Below are positions 23,610 to 32,098 of a stretch of DNA of 32,098 bases, piece by piece; positions within the stretch are counted from its first letter, which is position 1, and each line of letters starts with the position of its first letter. This DNA is from an uncultured Microbulbifer sp. Lineage in GTDB: Bacteria; Pseudomonadota; Gammaproteobacteria; Pseudomonadales; Cellvibrionaceae. Made by a program: the position numbers and the translations under genes. The DNA lies in contig NZ_CANMKV010000046.1 of NCBI RefSeq assembly GCF_947498635.1, positions 1-32,098 of the forward strand, given 5' to 3'. The notes under the pieces were generated by a model. That model searched no databases. It saw only the letters and a program-made list of their open reading frames with translations, and was not told the DNA's origin.

Positions 23610-25364
23610 ATGACCAATCACTCACCGACCGCCCGCCGCATCGCTAAGACCATCCTGAATGGTTTTGATGCGTATTTCGCAGACTACCAGAACATCACTC
23701 TAGGCGCCAAAGCGCGCTTTGAGACAGCCGCCTGGCAGGCGGCTCACCACGCCAATAAAGAGCGTATCGACCTGTATAAAATCAAGGTCAACCAAGTACT
23801 TAAACTGGTGCACTCGGTCACCAGTAAAGACACCGGCCAGCTGGAATTGTGGCGCGATGCCCGCGCCACCTATGCACAGTTGATCGCCAATCACAGCAAT
23901 TACGAGATTGCCGAAACCTTTTTCAACTCGGTCTTTTGCAGCCAGTTCAAGCACGCAGATATTCACGATAAGAATATTTTCGTCAAACCCTCGCGTGCAC
24001 CCGAAGATAAACCGCTGCGCGATTACAGTATCTATATCAGTTACAGTGGTCGCGATGGCCTCGAATGTATGATCGAGGACATTCTCAAGGACTTCAGTTT
24101 TTCCGCGCCCTGGGAAAACATGCAGCGAGATATTGAAAATATCTGTGCGGCTCTGCGCGCAGAGCCCCTCGCACACCTGGAGAATGAAAAACAGCTGCGT
24201 GTGGATATGCTGGAGTCCGTTTTCTACCGCAACAAAGCCGCTTACCTGGTTGGGCGCATGATATTCAATGGCGAAGTGGTGCCCATTATTCTGCCCTGTC
24301 TGAACAATGGCCGCGGCGGCATTTTTGTTGACACCCTACTACACAGCAATGATTCCGCCAGCATCATTTTCAGTTTTACCCGCTCCTACTTTATGGTGGA
24401 TGCCCCGATCCCCTCGCGTTTTGTGCGCTTTCTCTCCACCATTATGCCGCTCAAGGAAAAGTCGGAGCTGTACAATTCCATCGGTTTCCACAAACATGGC
24501 AAGACGGAGTTCTACCGCCATATCCTCGCCCATATGAAGGTGAGCAATGATCAGTTTGTCATTGCCCCCGGTATCAAGGGCATGGTCATGAGTGTGTTTA
24601 CCCTGCCCTCCTACCCGGTAGTTTTTAAGGTTATTAAAGACCGCTTCGATCGGCCTAAAACCGTCACCGAAAAAATTGTGCGGGAAAAATATAAATTTGT
24701 ATCCCGCTCTGACCGGGTTGGACGCATGGCAGATACCCAGGAGTACACCAACTTCATCTTCTATCGTAATCGCTTTAGCGAGGAGCTGTTGCGCGAATTA
24801 CAGGAAGTGGCTCCATCCAAATTAATCATTAACGACAAATGGGTGATTATCAAACACCTCTATGTCGAGCGCCGCATGGAGCCGCTCAACCTCTACTTGC
24901 AGAATGCCAGCGATGCGGAAATCCGCGAGGCGATGGAAGAGTACGGCAACGCCATCAAGCAACTGGCCGCAGCCAATATCTTCCCCGGTGATATGCTCCT
25001 CAAAAATTTTGGTGTGACCCGTCATGGTCGTGTGGTTTTCTATGATTACGACGAACTTTGCGCACTGACGGAATGTAACTTCCGCAAGATCCCCGAGGCG
25101 CAAACCCCCGAGCAGGAGCTGGCAGATAAACCTTGGTATACCGTGGATGAGGCGGATGTTTTTCCGGAGGAGTTCCGCCTTTTTTTCTCCGGCAACCCCA
25201 TCGCGCGCGCCGCTTTTGAAAGATTGCACAGTGATCTCTACGACTACCGTTACTGGAGGCGCCTGCAGGACCGTATTCGCGCCGGACATGTGGAAAGCGC
25301 CTTCCCCTATCGGCGCAAATGGCGTTTCCACCGTCGCGCCCCGGCCATCGCACGGAAAAAATAA
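23610..25364 (+). CDS. aceK: isocitrate dehydrogenase kinase/phosphatase AceK
   Basis: 584 aa, close to the 578 of E. coli AceK. The regulatory N-half is followed by the kinase-like C-half with the family P-loop APGIKGMVMSVFTLPSYPVV and catalytic Lys in FKVIKDRF. NIFPGDMLLKNFGVTRHGRV and VFYDYDEL supply the catalytic and metal-binding Asp/Asn. The enzyme phosphorylates isocitrate dehydrogenase on acetate or fatty acids to push carbon into the glyoxylate shunt, and also reverses this. It is not beside aceA or aceB, which must lie elsewhere. The initiating ATG follows a weak ribosome site. Confidence 0.97.
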   Translation: MTNHSPTARRIAKTILNGFDAYFADYQNITLGAKARFETAAWQAAHHANKERIDLYKIKVNQVLKLVHSVTSKDTGQLELWRDARATYAQLIANHSNYEIAETFFNSVFCSQFKHADIHDKNIFVKPSRAPEDKPLRDYSIYISYSGRDGLECMIEDILKDFSFSAPWENMQRDIENICAALRAEPLAHLENEKQLRVDMLESVFYRNKAAYLVGRMIFNGEVVPIILPCLNNGRGGIFVDTLLHSNDSASIIFSFTRSYFMVDAPIPSRFVRFLSTIMPLKEKSELYNSIGFHKHGKTEFYRHILAHMKVSNDQFVIAPGIKGMVMSVFTLPSYPVVFKVIKDRFDRPKTVTEKIVREKYKFVSRSDRVGRMADTQEYTNFIFYRNRFSEELLRELQEVAPSKLIINDKWVIIKHLYVERRMEPLNLYLQNASDAEIREAMEEYGNAIKQLAAANIFPGDMLLKNFGVTRHGRVVFYDYDELCALTECNFRKIPEAQTPEQELADKPWYTVDEADVFPEEFRLFFSGNPIARAAFERLHSDLYDYRYWRRLQDRIRAGHVESAFPYRRKWRFHRRAPAIARKK

Positions 25365-25420
25365 GCGCGCAAACTATGGCTATATTGGTAGGAGGCCCTA
25401 ACAATTCGAATAGGTGATCA

Positions 25421-25924
25421 GTGCGCATATTTGCATGGGCCGCAACCCTCGCGGCCCTGGCTCTATTAACTGCCAGCGGCTGCGGTTATCTGCCCAGCGA
25501 AATGACCATCGTCGGCAAGGAAAAGGCACCGCCCCCATACGCCCGTATCACCGGTAAACCCCAAGTGGTCAGTTGCGCCATCCCCGCACAAGGGTTTCGC
25601 CCGGTTACCTTTGACAGTCTCTATACCTTTACCGGTAGTGAGCGCGAACCCTTTCAGGAAAAGACCAACGTGCCTATGCAGTACGACGTGCTGGCCTATG
25701 TGTGGGGTAGTGAACGCTGCGCACCGCGCGCCTTCTGCAAAAGGGGGGATTATTACTGGCTGATCGGCCGCGGCCCCGGCAATGATTTCCAGACCTGGGT
25801 CGTCACACCTCAGTACCCGCGTATGATTATTCAGTCTCCCTGCGCCGAGCGGCTGCGTATAGGGTTGCGCTATCGTTTTTCATTCAATCGTGGCAAGTTG
25901 GTGGGGTTCAGTCAGGAGAGATAA
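25421..25924 (+). CDS. putative lipoprotein of unknown function
   Basis: 167 aa starting at GTG (25421), with AGGTGA a few bases upstream. The signal peptide ends in LLTASGC-GY, a loose lipobox with the Cys at about residue 21. The mature part has several Cys residues (VVSCAIP, SERCAPRAFCKRG, QSPCAERL) that could form disulfides in the periplasm, and a Trp-rich central stretch. I recognise no family. It lies 56 nt after aceK on the same strand and might be co-transcribed, with no functional link evident. Confidence 0.65.
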   Translation: MRIFAWAATLAALALLTASGCGYLPSEMTIVGKEKAPPPYARITGKPQVVSCAIPAQGFRPVTFDSLYTFTGSEREPFQEKTNVPMQYDVLAYVWGSERCAPRAFCKRGDYYWLIGRGPGNDFQTWVVTPQYPRMIIQSPCAERLRIGLRYRFSFNRGKLVGFSQER

Positions 25925-26013
25925 CTGTGCGCCACACAATGAAAGAGGTGCATCCTTGCCTGTTGCCTGTTGCCTGCTACCCAGCTGCGCACCTCGACCT
26001 CGTTGCTGTGTTT

Positions 26014-26039
26014 AAAAACCATTAATCTCTTAATAATGG
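26014..26039 (-). terminator. weak intrinsic terminator of ppk1
   Basis: On the minus strand CCATTA and TAATGG pair around a 9-nt loop, directly followed by TTTTT (complement of 26014-26018). It starts 2 nt past the ppk1 stop. The stem is short and AT-rich, so efficiency is uncertain. Confidence 0.45.
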
Positions 26040-26041
26040 GG

Positions 26042-28093
26042 TTATTCACTTTCACCAAGCTGCTTCAGATAAGTGTAGATAGCATCCTGGGAGCGGCAGT
26101 TTTTCCCCTCGGCGTTGGCCAGGCGGGTATTACTCTGTTCGGCATCGAGTACTCTGGCTTTCTGATTATCGTTCCATTGTAACTCCAGAACTTCCCGAAT
26201 GGTCTTGTGATGCTCCGGGTTGGATACTGGGAAGGTTACTTCAACCCGCTGGTCCAGATTACGTTTCATCAAATCGGCCGATGATATCCACAGCAGTTCT
26301 TCGCCGCCATTGTGGAATATATATACCCGCGCGTGCTCCAGATATTTATCCACCAGGCTAATTGCCTGGATATTGTCGGATAATCCCGGTGTTTCACAAA
26401 TGAGAGAGCACATGCCGCGAATCAACAGTTTGATTTTTACGCCGGCCGCACTGGCTCGATACAATTGGGCGATCACCAGGCTGTCTACCAGGTTATTACA
26501 TTTGAAAAACAACCCGGCCTCTCGCCCCTCTTTGGCGGCCTCTATTTCCCGCTCAATAGCCGCCTCCAGAGATTTACGCAAATTAAATGGCGAAACGATA
26601 ATATTCCTGTAAACAGGCCGCCGATCGGGAGCACGCATAAACTCAAACACATTGTAAATATCGCGGCCAACCGCCTGGTTATTGGTTAACAGGCTAAAAT
26701 CGCAATATACGCGTGCGGTGTTCTCATTAAAATTGCCAGTGCCCAGATGGCTATAAAAGCGGTTTTTACCCTCTTCCCGTCGCACCACCGAAATCAGTTT
26801 GGCATGCACTTTTAGTCCCGGTATACCATAAACTACCTGTACGCCGGCCTCACTCAATTCATGAGACCAGTGGATATTGGCCATTTCATCAAAACTCGCC
26901 CGCAACTCAACCACCGCAATTACTTTTTTATTATTTCTCACCGCATTGATCAACGCAGCCACAACCCGGGAGCTTTTTGCCACTCGATACAGGCTGATCC
27001 GAATTTCCCTCACCTGCGGATCGATCGCAGCCGAAGCGAGGAAATTGGTGATCGCACGAAAATCATGGTAGGGATAATAAAAGAGTTGATCGCTCAACTT
27101 CAGTTGGGCAAAAATGCTCTCGTTGACCGGCAGGGTGGGCAGCGGGGACATCCGCTTGTAGCGGTGGCTGCGAGAATCCGAGGCAAAGCCCATCAGATCT
27201 TTGGAGTTGTGGTAACGCCCACCTGGGGTATAGCTGTCGTAACGCCCCATTTTTAATTTTTTCTTCACCAGGCCCAACAGTGCCTTGGGCATTTCGGCAT
27301 CGTAAGCCAGCCGCACTGGATCAGCGTATTTTCTCTGTTTGAGTGAGCGCTCCACCCGATCGACGATGTTCTGAGTCACTTCTTCACTCAATTCCAATTC
27401 GGAATCGCGGCTTATTTTGAACATATAGGCCTGGGCAGAAAGGATAGGTAAAACGTGACGAAAAACATCCATCAGGCATGCACGGATAATATTATCGAGA
27501 ACAATATATACCTTTTCCCGCTTGCCTCTTCGCGCCGGAATTTCCACAAAGCGCGACAGGGTGTCCGTTGGAATTTCCATGGCCGCATATCTACGCAGGT
27601 TGCCTTCCAATTCCAGAGTAATGGCGAAATAAATATTCTTTTCATTGAGCAGCGGCATCGAATTTCGGTCATCGATAAAAAAGGGCTCCAACTCAGGCAG
27701 CACTTCACGGTGAAAGTATTCCTCGACGAAAGCGCGCTGCGGCTCATTGAGATGGGTTTCCCGGACAATATGAATATTGTGCTTTCCGAGCTCAGAGAGA
27801 ACCTCGGAATACGCTTTGGAATAGCGCTTTTGCAGCTGTAGTACCCGGCTATTGATCTTCCCCAGCAGGTTGGAAAAGTGCTGTTTTTGTTCCTCACCAA
27901 TAGCAAATGCAGTCAACCTGCGTACATCGGCTACACGTACGCGAAAAAATTCGTCCAGGTTGTTAGAGAAAATACCCAGGAAATGCACTCGTTCAATAAT
28001 TGGTACGCTCTTATCCTCCACCTCCTGCAACACTCGCTCGTTAAAAGACAACCAGCTTAATTCTTTGGGGTAAAGGGGGATATCACTCGGCAT
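26042..28093 (-). CDS. ppk1: polyphosphate kinase 1
   Basis: 683 aa from the ATG at 28091-28093; a TTG six codons upstream is possible but adds nothing conserved. The family N-terminus LYPKELSWLSFNERVLQEVE and NNLDEFFRVRVADV is plain, followed by the central NLMGF-like GFASDSRSHRYK. The catalytic region has ISLYRVAKSSRVVAALI, then GLKVHAKL with the autophosphorylated His (E. coli H435), and FYSHLGTGNFNE. A second conserved His is in HARVYIFHNGGEE (E. coli H592). It makes polyphosphate from ATP at the membrane. It is divergent from ppx across a 250-bp region with a palindrome. Confidence 0.97.
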   Translation of the reverse strand: MPSDIPLYPKELSWLSFNERVLQEVEDKSVPIIERVHFLGIFSNNLDEFFRVRVADVRRLTAFAIGEEQKQHFSNLLGKINSRVLQLQKRYSKAYSEVLSELGKHNIHIVRETHLNEPQRAFVEEYFHREVLPELEPFFIDDRNSMPLLNEKNIYFAITLELEGNLRRYAAMEIPTDTLSRFVEIPARRGKREKVYIVLDNIIRACLMDVFRHVLPILSAQAYMFKISRDSELELSEEVTQNIVDRVERSLKQRKYADPVRLAYDAEMPKALLGLVKKKLKMGRYDSYTPGGRYHNSKDLMGFASDSRSHRYKRMSPLPTLPVNESIFAQLKLSDQLFYYPYHDFRAITNFLASAAIDPQVREIRISLYRVAKSSRVVAALINAVRNNKKVIAVVELRASFDEMANIHWSHELSEAGVQVVYGIPGLKVHAKLISVVRREEGKNRFYSHLGTGNFNENTARVYCDFSLLTNNQAVGRDIYNVFEFMRAPDRRPVYRNIIVSPFNLRKSLEAAIEREIEAAKEGREAGLFFKCNNLVDSLVIAQLYRASAAGVKIKLLIRGMCSLICETPGLSDNIQAISLVDKYLEHARVYIFHNGGEELLWISSADLMKRNLDQRVEVTFPVSNPEHHKTIREVLELQWNDNQKARVLDAEQSNTRLANAEGKNCRSQDAIYTYLKQLGESE

Positions 28094-28170
28094 CGGAAAA
28101 CCATTTCGCAAAATTACCAGTTACAGCATGATAACAAGATCAACCGGGATAAAATCCCCCGAAAGACGAA

Positions 28171-28187
28171 ACCTCTGTGACAGAGGT
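28171..28187. promoter_or_regulatory. palindrome in the ppk1-ppx divergent control region
   Basis: ACCTCTGT-G-ACAGAGGT is a perfect 8-bp inverted repeat around a single base. It is about 78 nt from the ppk1 start and 158 nt from the ppx start. There is no T-run beside it. On the minus strand it includes CTGTCAC, a perfect Pho half-site whose partner half is poor (4 of 7). It may be an operator shared by both genes. Confidence 0.4.
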
Positions 28188-28344
28188 ATACTTACCCAAG
28201 TCTGAAGATTCCCAATAAAATACACTCGCGCATTTCTCTACGCCTGTGGACTTTGGCGGCACTAGCCGAGATATTGTCGCTAACTCTTTGCCGAGACAGC
28301 GGGTGCTAGAGCAGATTGCTCTTTTCATTTAAGCAGGTGCCAGG

Positions 28345-29823
28345 ATGCCGACACAAATGCCGATTGAACGCTTCGCCGCGCTCGACCTTGGCTCCAACAG
28401 TTTTCATCTGTTATTGGCTGAGTTTCGCGGACAACGCATGGTGCGCCTGCACACCGACCGCGCCATGGTGCGCCTAGCGGAGGGGTTGGATGCGGACCAC
28501 AACCTCGACCCGGCAGTATCCGAACGCGCTCTGGCCGCACTCACTCGCTTCCAACCTGTACTGCAAAAGCTACCGGCTGACCATATTCGCGTCGTCGGTA
28601 CCAATACCCTGCGCGCCGCCGCGGCCAAGGCCGACGGCTTTCTCGAAGAGGCGGAATCGATTCTCGGTGTGCCGGTGGAAACCATCAGCGGCATTGAAGA
28701 GGCGCGCTTGATTTACAGCGGGGTAATGGCCGCCGCCGATGGACCGCCGCGGCTGCGCTGCATCATTGATATTGGCGGCGGCTCCACCGAGCTGGTGCGT
28801 GGCAGCGAAGCGCCGCAACAATTGCAGAGCCTCGATTTGGGCTGTGTATCCTTTAGCAAGCGCTACTTTGCCGATGGTCTGATTAGCGAAAATACCGTCA
28901 ACCATTTCACCCGCGCGCAGCGCGCCGCCCGCGCCGAGCTACAGGAACTGCAACATATGGCGGCCGGGGCCGAGGTGATTGGCTGTTCCGGCAGTGTGAA
29001 AGCCGTGGCGCGAGTGTTCAATGACGGCGAGGTAGCCGAAATCCTGCGCGAGGACATCGACCGGCTGGCCAGTGAGGTCTCACAAGTAGAGCATATTGCC
29101 GACCTCAACCTGCCCGGCCTCGACGAAGAGCGGCGCCCGGTCTTTGCCGCCGGCCTAGCGATCCTGCATGCCATCTTTTGCGAGCTGGATATTCAGCGCA
29201 TGGAGGTGTCCCCCTACGCCATCCGCGAGGGCATAGTGCACGACCTGGCCGGCCGGCTGCACGGTGGTGATCGCCGCGCCAATACCGTGGAGGCCGCGGT
29301 ACAGCGCTGGCAGATCGACCAAAACCAAGTGCGCCGTGTCAACGATACCGCCCTCAAACTGCTGCATCAGCTGCGCCTCGAATACTCGCAGGAGGGCCGA
29401 CAGCGTCTGCGCTGGGCCATACAGTTACACGAAGTGGGACTGGCACTTACCCACAGCAGCTTCCGCAAACTCGGCGCCTATATGATTAAGCACGCCGATA
29501 TGGCCGGTTTTTCCCGCGACGAGCAAGAGCACCTGGCCTATCTGGTACGCAATCAGCGAGGTGGCATTAAACCGCCAAAGGAGCACTACGGTTTCCACCC
29601 CAGCCCAGATTTACTGTTGTGCCTACGCCTAGCCTGCATTATTCATCGCGACCGCACAGAGCGCACTTTGCAGGGGATCAACCTAGCGGACCAGGGAGAT
29701 GCCTATCGCCTGCAAATTGAGCGGGCATGGCTGGATAGCAGCCCGGCCATCGAAGAGCTGCTCTACCAGGAGGAGCAGCACTGGCAGTCACAAAGCCACC
29801 CACTGCGCCTTTTGGCGGTATAG
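28345..29823 (+). CDS. ppx: exopolyphosphatase / guanosine pentaphosphate phosphohydrolase family
   Basis: 492 aa, ATG with AGGTG upstream. The ASKHA ATPase-like fold begins FAALDLGSNSFHLLLAEF (phosphate-1 loop). It continues with VVGTNTLRAA, GIEEARLIYSGV and IIDIGGGSTELV (phosphate-2 loop), with catalytic Glu in the EEAR segment. The C-terminal HD-like helical domain shows RWAIQLHEVGLALTHSSFRK. Ppx removes terminal phosphates from polyphosphate; the paralog GppA acts on pppGpp. The position opposite ppk1 favours Ppx. Together the pair would set polyphosphate levels. Confidence 0.93.
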   Translation: MPTQMPIERFAALDLGSNSFHLLLAEFRGQRMVRLHTDRAMVRLAEGLDADHNLDPAVSERALAALTRFQPVLQKLPADHIRVVGTNTLRAAAAKADGFLEEAESILGVPVETISGIEEARLIYSGVMAAADGPPRLRCIIDIGGGSTELVRGSEAPQQLQSLDLGCVSFSKRYFADGLISENTVNHFTRAQRAARAELQELQHMAAGAEVIGCSGSVKAVARVFNDGEVAEILREDIDRLASEVSQVEHIADLNLPGLDEERRPVFAAGLAILHAIFCELDIQRMEVSPYAIREGIVHDLAGRLHGGDRRANTVEAAVQRWQIDQNQVRRVNDTALKLLHQLRLEYSQEGRQRLRWAIQLHEVGLALTHSSFRKLGAYMIKHADMAGFSRDEQEHLAYLVRNQRGGIKPPKEHYGFHPSPDLLLCLRLACIIHRDRTERTLQGINLADQGDAYRLQIERAWLDSSPAIEELLYQEEQHWQSQSHPLRLLAV

Positions 29824-29895
29824 CGCCTCTCCCCAGATTGCGCGGGGCCGCTGCAAAGCGGGCCCGCATCCATTTCCAACCTAAACTCTGTATCT

Positions 29896-31362
29896 ATGAA
29901 ACTCAGCGAAGTTACCCTCAGTCACCACTACGCCGACTTGGGCGACGCCTTTGGCCGCCAGATCGCCCCCAGCCCCTTTGCACACCCCCAGCTCATCGAT
30001 ATCAATCCGGCAGTCATACAGCTGCTCGGAATCGATAGCGCGGAGGCAAGCAATCCGGACTGGGCCAAACTGGGCTGTGGGGCTAAGTTGTTCAACGGCA
30101 GCCGCCCCTTCGCCATGAAGTACACCGGGCACCAGTTCGGGGTCTACAACCCGGACCTGGGCGACGGCCGCGCACTGCTGCTGGGGGAAATTGAAAACGC
30201 CGGGCGCCGCTGGGAACTACACCTAAAAGGTGCCGGACAAACCCCCTACTCACGCTTTGGCGACGGCCGCGCAGTACTGCGCTCCACCATTCGAGAATAC
30301 CTCGCCGGCGAGGCTCTCAACGGCCTGGGTATCCGCTCCACCCGCGCTCTGAGCATTGTCGGTAGTGACGAGCCCGTAACCCGCGAACACATTGAGCGCG
30401 GCGCCATGCTGATCCGTGTGGCCGAGAGTCATGTGCGCTTCGGCCACTTCGAATACCTGTTTTACACCAAGCAGCTGCAAGCCCAGCAGCAGTTAATCGG
30501 CGACATCTGCCGACGCTTTCTCCCGGGTACCCATGGGCTCAGCGCCGGCGAGCAGGCAGAAGCCATGCTGCGCTTCACCACACAGCGCAGCGCCGAGCTG
30601 GTAGCCGGTTGGCAGGCGGAGGGGTTCGCCCACGGGGTGCTCAATACCGACAATATGTCGATCATCGGCGACACCTTCGACTACGGCCCCTACGCCTTTC
30701 TCGATGACTACGACCCGAGCTTTATCTGTAATCACTCAGATCACACCGGCCGCTACGCCTTCGAACAGCAGCCCGGTGTGGTGTTGTGGAATCTAAATGC
30801 CCTGGCCCACGCCCTCTCCGGCTTTGTCAGCGTGGAGGCGTTGCGCGATTGCCTTGAGCAATTCCAGCCACAGGTCAGCCACGCCTATGCCGAGCGCATG
30901 CGCGCCAAGCTCGGGCTCGCTGTGGAAGAGGAGGGCGACCAAGCGCTGTGCGCAGAGCTTCTGCAACTGTTACAGCAGAGTGAGGCGGACTACGCTCGCT
31001 TTTTCCGCGCCCTGGCCCACTACCGCGGTGAGCGCCCGGCACAAGCGTTGCGCGAGTGCATCGCCACCGCACAACAGGACGCTCTGGAGCACTGGCTGGA
31101 GCACTACGATCGACGCTTAGCGCGCGAACACAGTGACTCCCGCGCGCGCAACCGCACCATGTTGGCGACCAACCCCAAATATATTCTGCGCAACTATTTG
31201 GCACAGAGGGTTATCGAAGCCGCCGAAGGAGGGGATTATCAGCCCCTGCGCACTCTGCGGCAATTACTGCAAACCCCTTTTGATGAACACCCACAGCACG
31301 AGACCTGGGCCTGTGCCCCACCGGAATCCGGCAAACGTATTCCCCTGAGCTGTAGTTCTTAA
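29896..31362 (+). CDS. selO: SelO/YdiU pseudokinase-fold protein AMPylase
   Basis: 488 aa, the usual YdiU length. Seen in order are NGSRPFAMKYTGHQFGVYNP, LLGEIENAGRRWELHLKGAG with the nucleotide-binding Lys, and RFGDGRAVLRSTIREYL. GVLNTDNMSIIGDTFDYGP (metal-binding Asn/Asp), ATNPKYILRNYLAQ and the C-terminal SCSS follow. The last Cys is the position of selenocysteine in animal SelO. Family members bind ATP in an inverted pose and transfer AMP to Ser, Thr or Tyr of client proteins during redox stress. It follows ppx by 72 nt on the same strand and may share its transcript. Confidence 0.94.
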   Translation: MKLSEVTLSHHYADLGDAFGRQIAPSPFAHPQLIDINPAVIQLLGIDSAEASNPDWAKLGCGAKLFNGSRPFAMKYTGHQFGVYNPDLGDGRALLLGEIENAGRRWELHLKGAGQTPYSRFGDGRAVLRSTIREYLAGEALNGLGIRSTRALSIVGSDEPVTREHIERGAMLIRVAESHVRFGHFEYLFYTKQLQAQQQLIGDICRRFLPGTHGLSAGEQAEAMLRFTTQRSAELVAGWQAEGFAHGVLNTDNMSIIGDTFDYGPYAFLDDYDPSFICNHSDHTGRYAFEQQPGVVLWNLNALAHALSGFVSVEALRDCLEQFQPQVSHAYAERMRAKLGLAVEEEGDQALCAELLQLLQQSEADYARFFRALAHYRGERPAQALRECIATAQQDALEHWLEHYDRRLAREHSDSRARNRTMLATNPKYILRNYLAQRVIEAAEGGDYQPLRTLRQLLQTPFDEHPQHETWACAPPESGKRIPLSCSS

Positions 31363-31504
31363 GGCCACTCAGACAAAGTTATAGGCCGCAATTGTCACTC
31401 GTCGAGAGACTTCGCGGCCTCGCTTCAATCCCCTACCATCTGGCATATGCAATACATAAGTACCACTTTATCGTACATGGTCGCGCAGCAGCTAGTGCTC
31501 GGCA

Positions 31505-31669
31505 CTACGGCTTCCAATTAGCGCCATTCTTACAAACCCGTTTGCGCGTATCACGGCGCTTGGACGGGCAAAAGATAAGGTGCTCCATGGTTAGCATGTC
31601 ACCCTTGAGGGACATATCGAGAGTATCAGCGATAAATAGTTCTAATTGGCTTTTATCAATACCAGCCAT
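31505..31669 (-). CDS. 54-aa small protein with two cysteines
   Basis: Minus-strand frame from the ATG at 31667-31669 to TAG at 31505-31507, with GGTGAGG immediately upstream at good spacing. The product begins MAGIDKSQLELFIADTLDMS, ends KNGANWKP, and has a basic C-terminal half with two Cys 14 residues apart. I recognise no family. The ribosome site and sensible composition make it more likely than the longer overlapping plus-strand frame (31392-31718). Confidence 0.45.
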   Translation of the reverse strand: MAGIDKSQLELFIADTLDMSLKGDMLTMEHLIFCPSKRRDTRKRVCKNGANWKP

Positions 31670-32022
31670 GCCTCACCCAGATTTAATCTTCATTCAAAGT
31701 GCCGATAAATTGCAATAAAGAGCCGTGACCACGTTGTTCACTATTTAGAAGTTCCATCCGCAGAGCATTCACAGAACTTTCGCAGTGTAGATATCGCTAC
31801 TAGCACCGTCGCACATTTCTTTGGTTACAAAGGGAAACTCTGAATAATTCAGAGGCTCTTTAGGGCAAAAGTAGAGCACCCATTCCGACATATAAAAAAC
31901 ATCTTTGAGTATGGAAAAGTTCGCTATTGAGGTTCCAAAAAACATCCAGCGCCTATATGCCCGCCGGCCGGATTTACTAATTTATTAATTGGGAATAAGT
32001 ATCTACTGAAATAGGAACAATG
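31670..32022. other. intergenic stretch before the right-hand IS3 copy
   Basis: About 350 AT-rich bases without a believable gene. The only structure is the palindrome and IS-end-like site at 31837-31862, described separately. Confidence 0.4.
31837..31862. repeat. palindromic IS-end-like site
   Basis: It contains CTCTGAATAATTCAGAG, an exact inverted repeat around one base (31838-31854), then GCTCTTTA. Its halves ACTCTGAATAA and GAGGCTCTTTA are the two ends of the 5759-6010 stretch. This suggests a single end, or an internally deleted copy, of the same repeat family. Confidence 0.4.
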
Positions 32023-32098
32023 TGATCCTACCCACCAACGACGGACACACCACTAAGCGACTAGTTGTTCCTCAAACGCCTCAGGGCTGAGATAGCCA
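32023..32098 (-). mobile_element. IS3-family element, transposase-proximal end (continues beyond window)
   Basis: TGATCCTACCCACCAACGAC, then GGACACACCACTAAGCGAC, is the IS3-subgroup terminal repeat, and the transposase frame ends inside it. It shares its outer ~25 bases with the ends at 77-50 and 12161-12186. The element runs off the right edge of the window. Confidence 0.85.
32053..32098 (-). CDS. IS3-family transposase OrfB, C-terminal end only
   Basis: The last 14 sense codons and stop are visible: GYLSPEAFEEQLVA. A Y-x-SP-x-x-F/Y-E motif at the extreme C-terminus is common to IS3-family OrfB integrase-like transposases (DDE catalytic domain, upstream and outside the window). The stop lies within the terminal repeat. 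Confidence 0.75.
   Translation of the reverse strand, partial: GYLSPEAFEEQLVA

Noticed and set aside
31392..31718. 108-codon plus-strand frame
   Set aside because: It lies opposite the better supported 54-codon gene at 31505-31669 and has no ribosome site.

Overview
The window looks like a chromosomal segment of a marine gammaproteobacterium. A Cellvibrionales/Microbulbifer-like host is my inference from gene content: a GbpA-type chitin-active LPMO, a TonB receptor plus beta-propeller phytase, Tat-exported PhoX, AceK, PPK1/PPX, SelO, and a DnaT-like/lambda-P-like replication pair. No rRNA, tRNA, CRISPR array or prophage structural gene was seen.

Layout. (1) 1-5.3 kb is accessory and IS-scarred. 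It holds an outward-facing IS3-family end at the left edge, an orphan C-terminal gene fragment, an arsR-arsH pair with two matching operators, a decayed IS30 element with both terminal repeats, a macro-domain gene and gbpA. (2) 5.3-7.2 kb holds a large palindrome, a repeat-like remnant and a DUF417 membrane protein. (3) 7.2-9.9 kb is a copper operon: a CueR-type promoter, copA, and a translationally coupled membrane cupredoxin. (4) 10.0-12.0 kb holds a protein with four tandem DnaT-type domains, overlapping a lambda-P-like helicase-loader gene by 89 nt. (5) 12.16-16.0 kb is visibly AT-richer and starts at a solo IS3-type end. It carries small orphan genes, a YceK-like lipoprotein, a VF530-like protein, an alpha/beta hydrolase and a VanZ-like protein.

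(6) 16.0-20.6 kb is a phosphorus-acquisition locus: a decayed TonB receptor fused by deletion to half a phytase, then phoX and pstS, with three candidate Pho boxes. (7) 20.6-31.4 kb is conserved core: a membrane diguanylate cyclase, MarC, aceK, a lipoprotein, divergent ppk1 and ppx, and selO. (8) 31.4-32.1 kb holds a small ORF, an IS-end-like palindrome and the transposase end of another IS3-family copy.

How the genes may work together. PhoX and the former receptor/phytase would release phosphate outside the cytoplasm. PstS would capture it, and PPK1/PPX would store it as polyphosphate and mobilise it. Loss of the phytase arm suggests this lineage gave up phytate use but kept PhoX. The DnaT-like/P-like pair probably loads replicative helicase at restarted forks. 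Both window edges lie a few tens of bases inside IS3-family copies, so they may be assembly breaks at a repeat.
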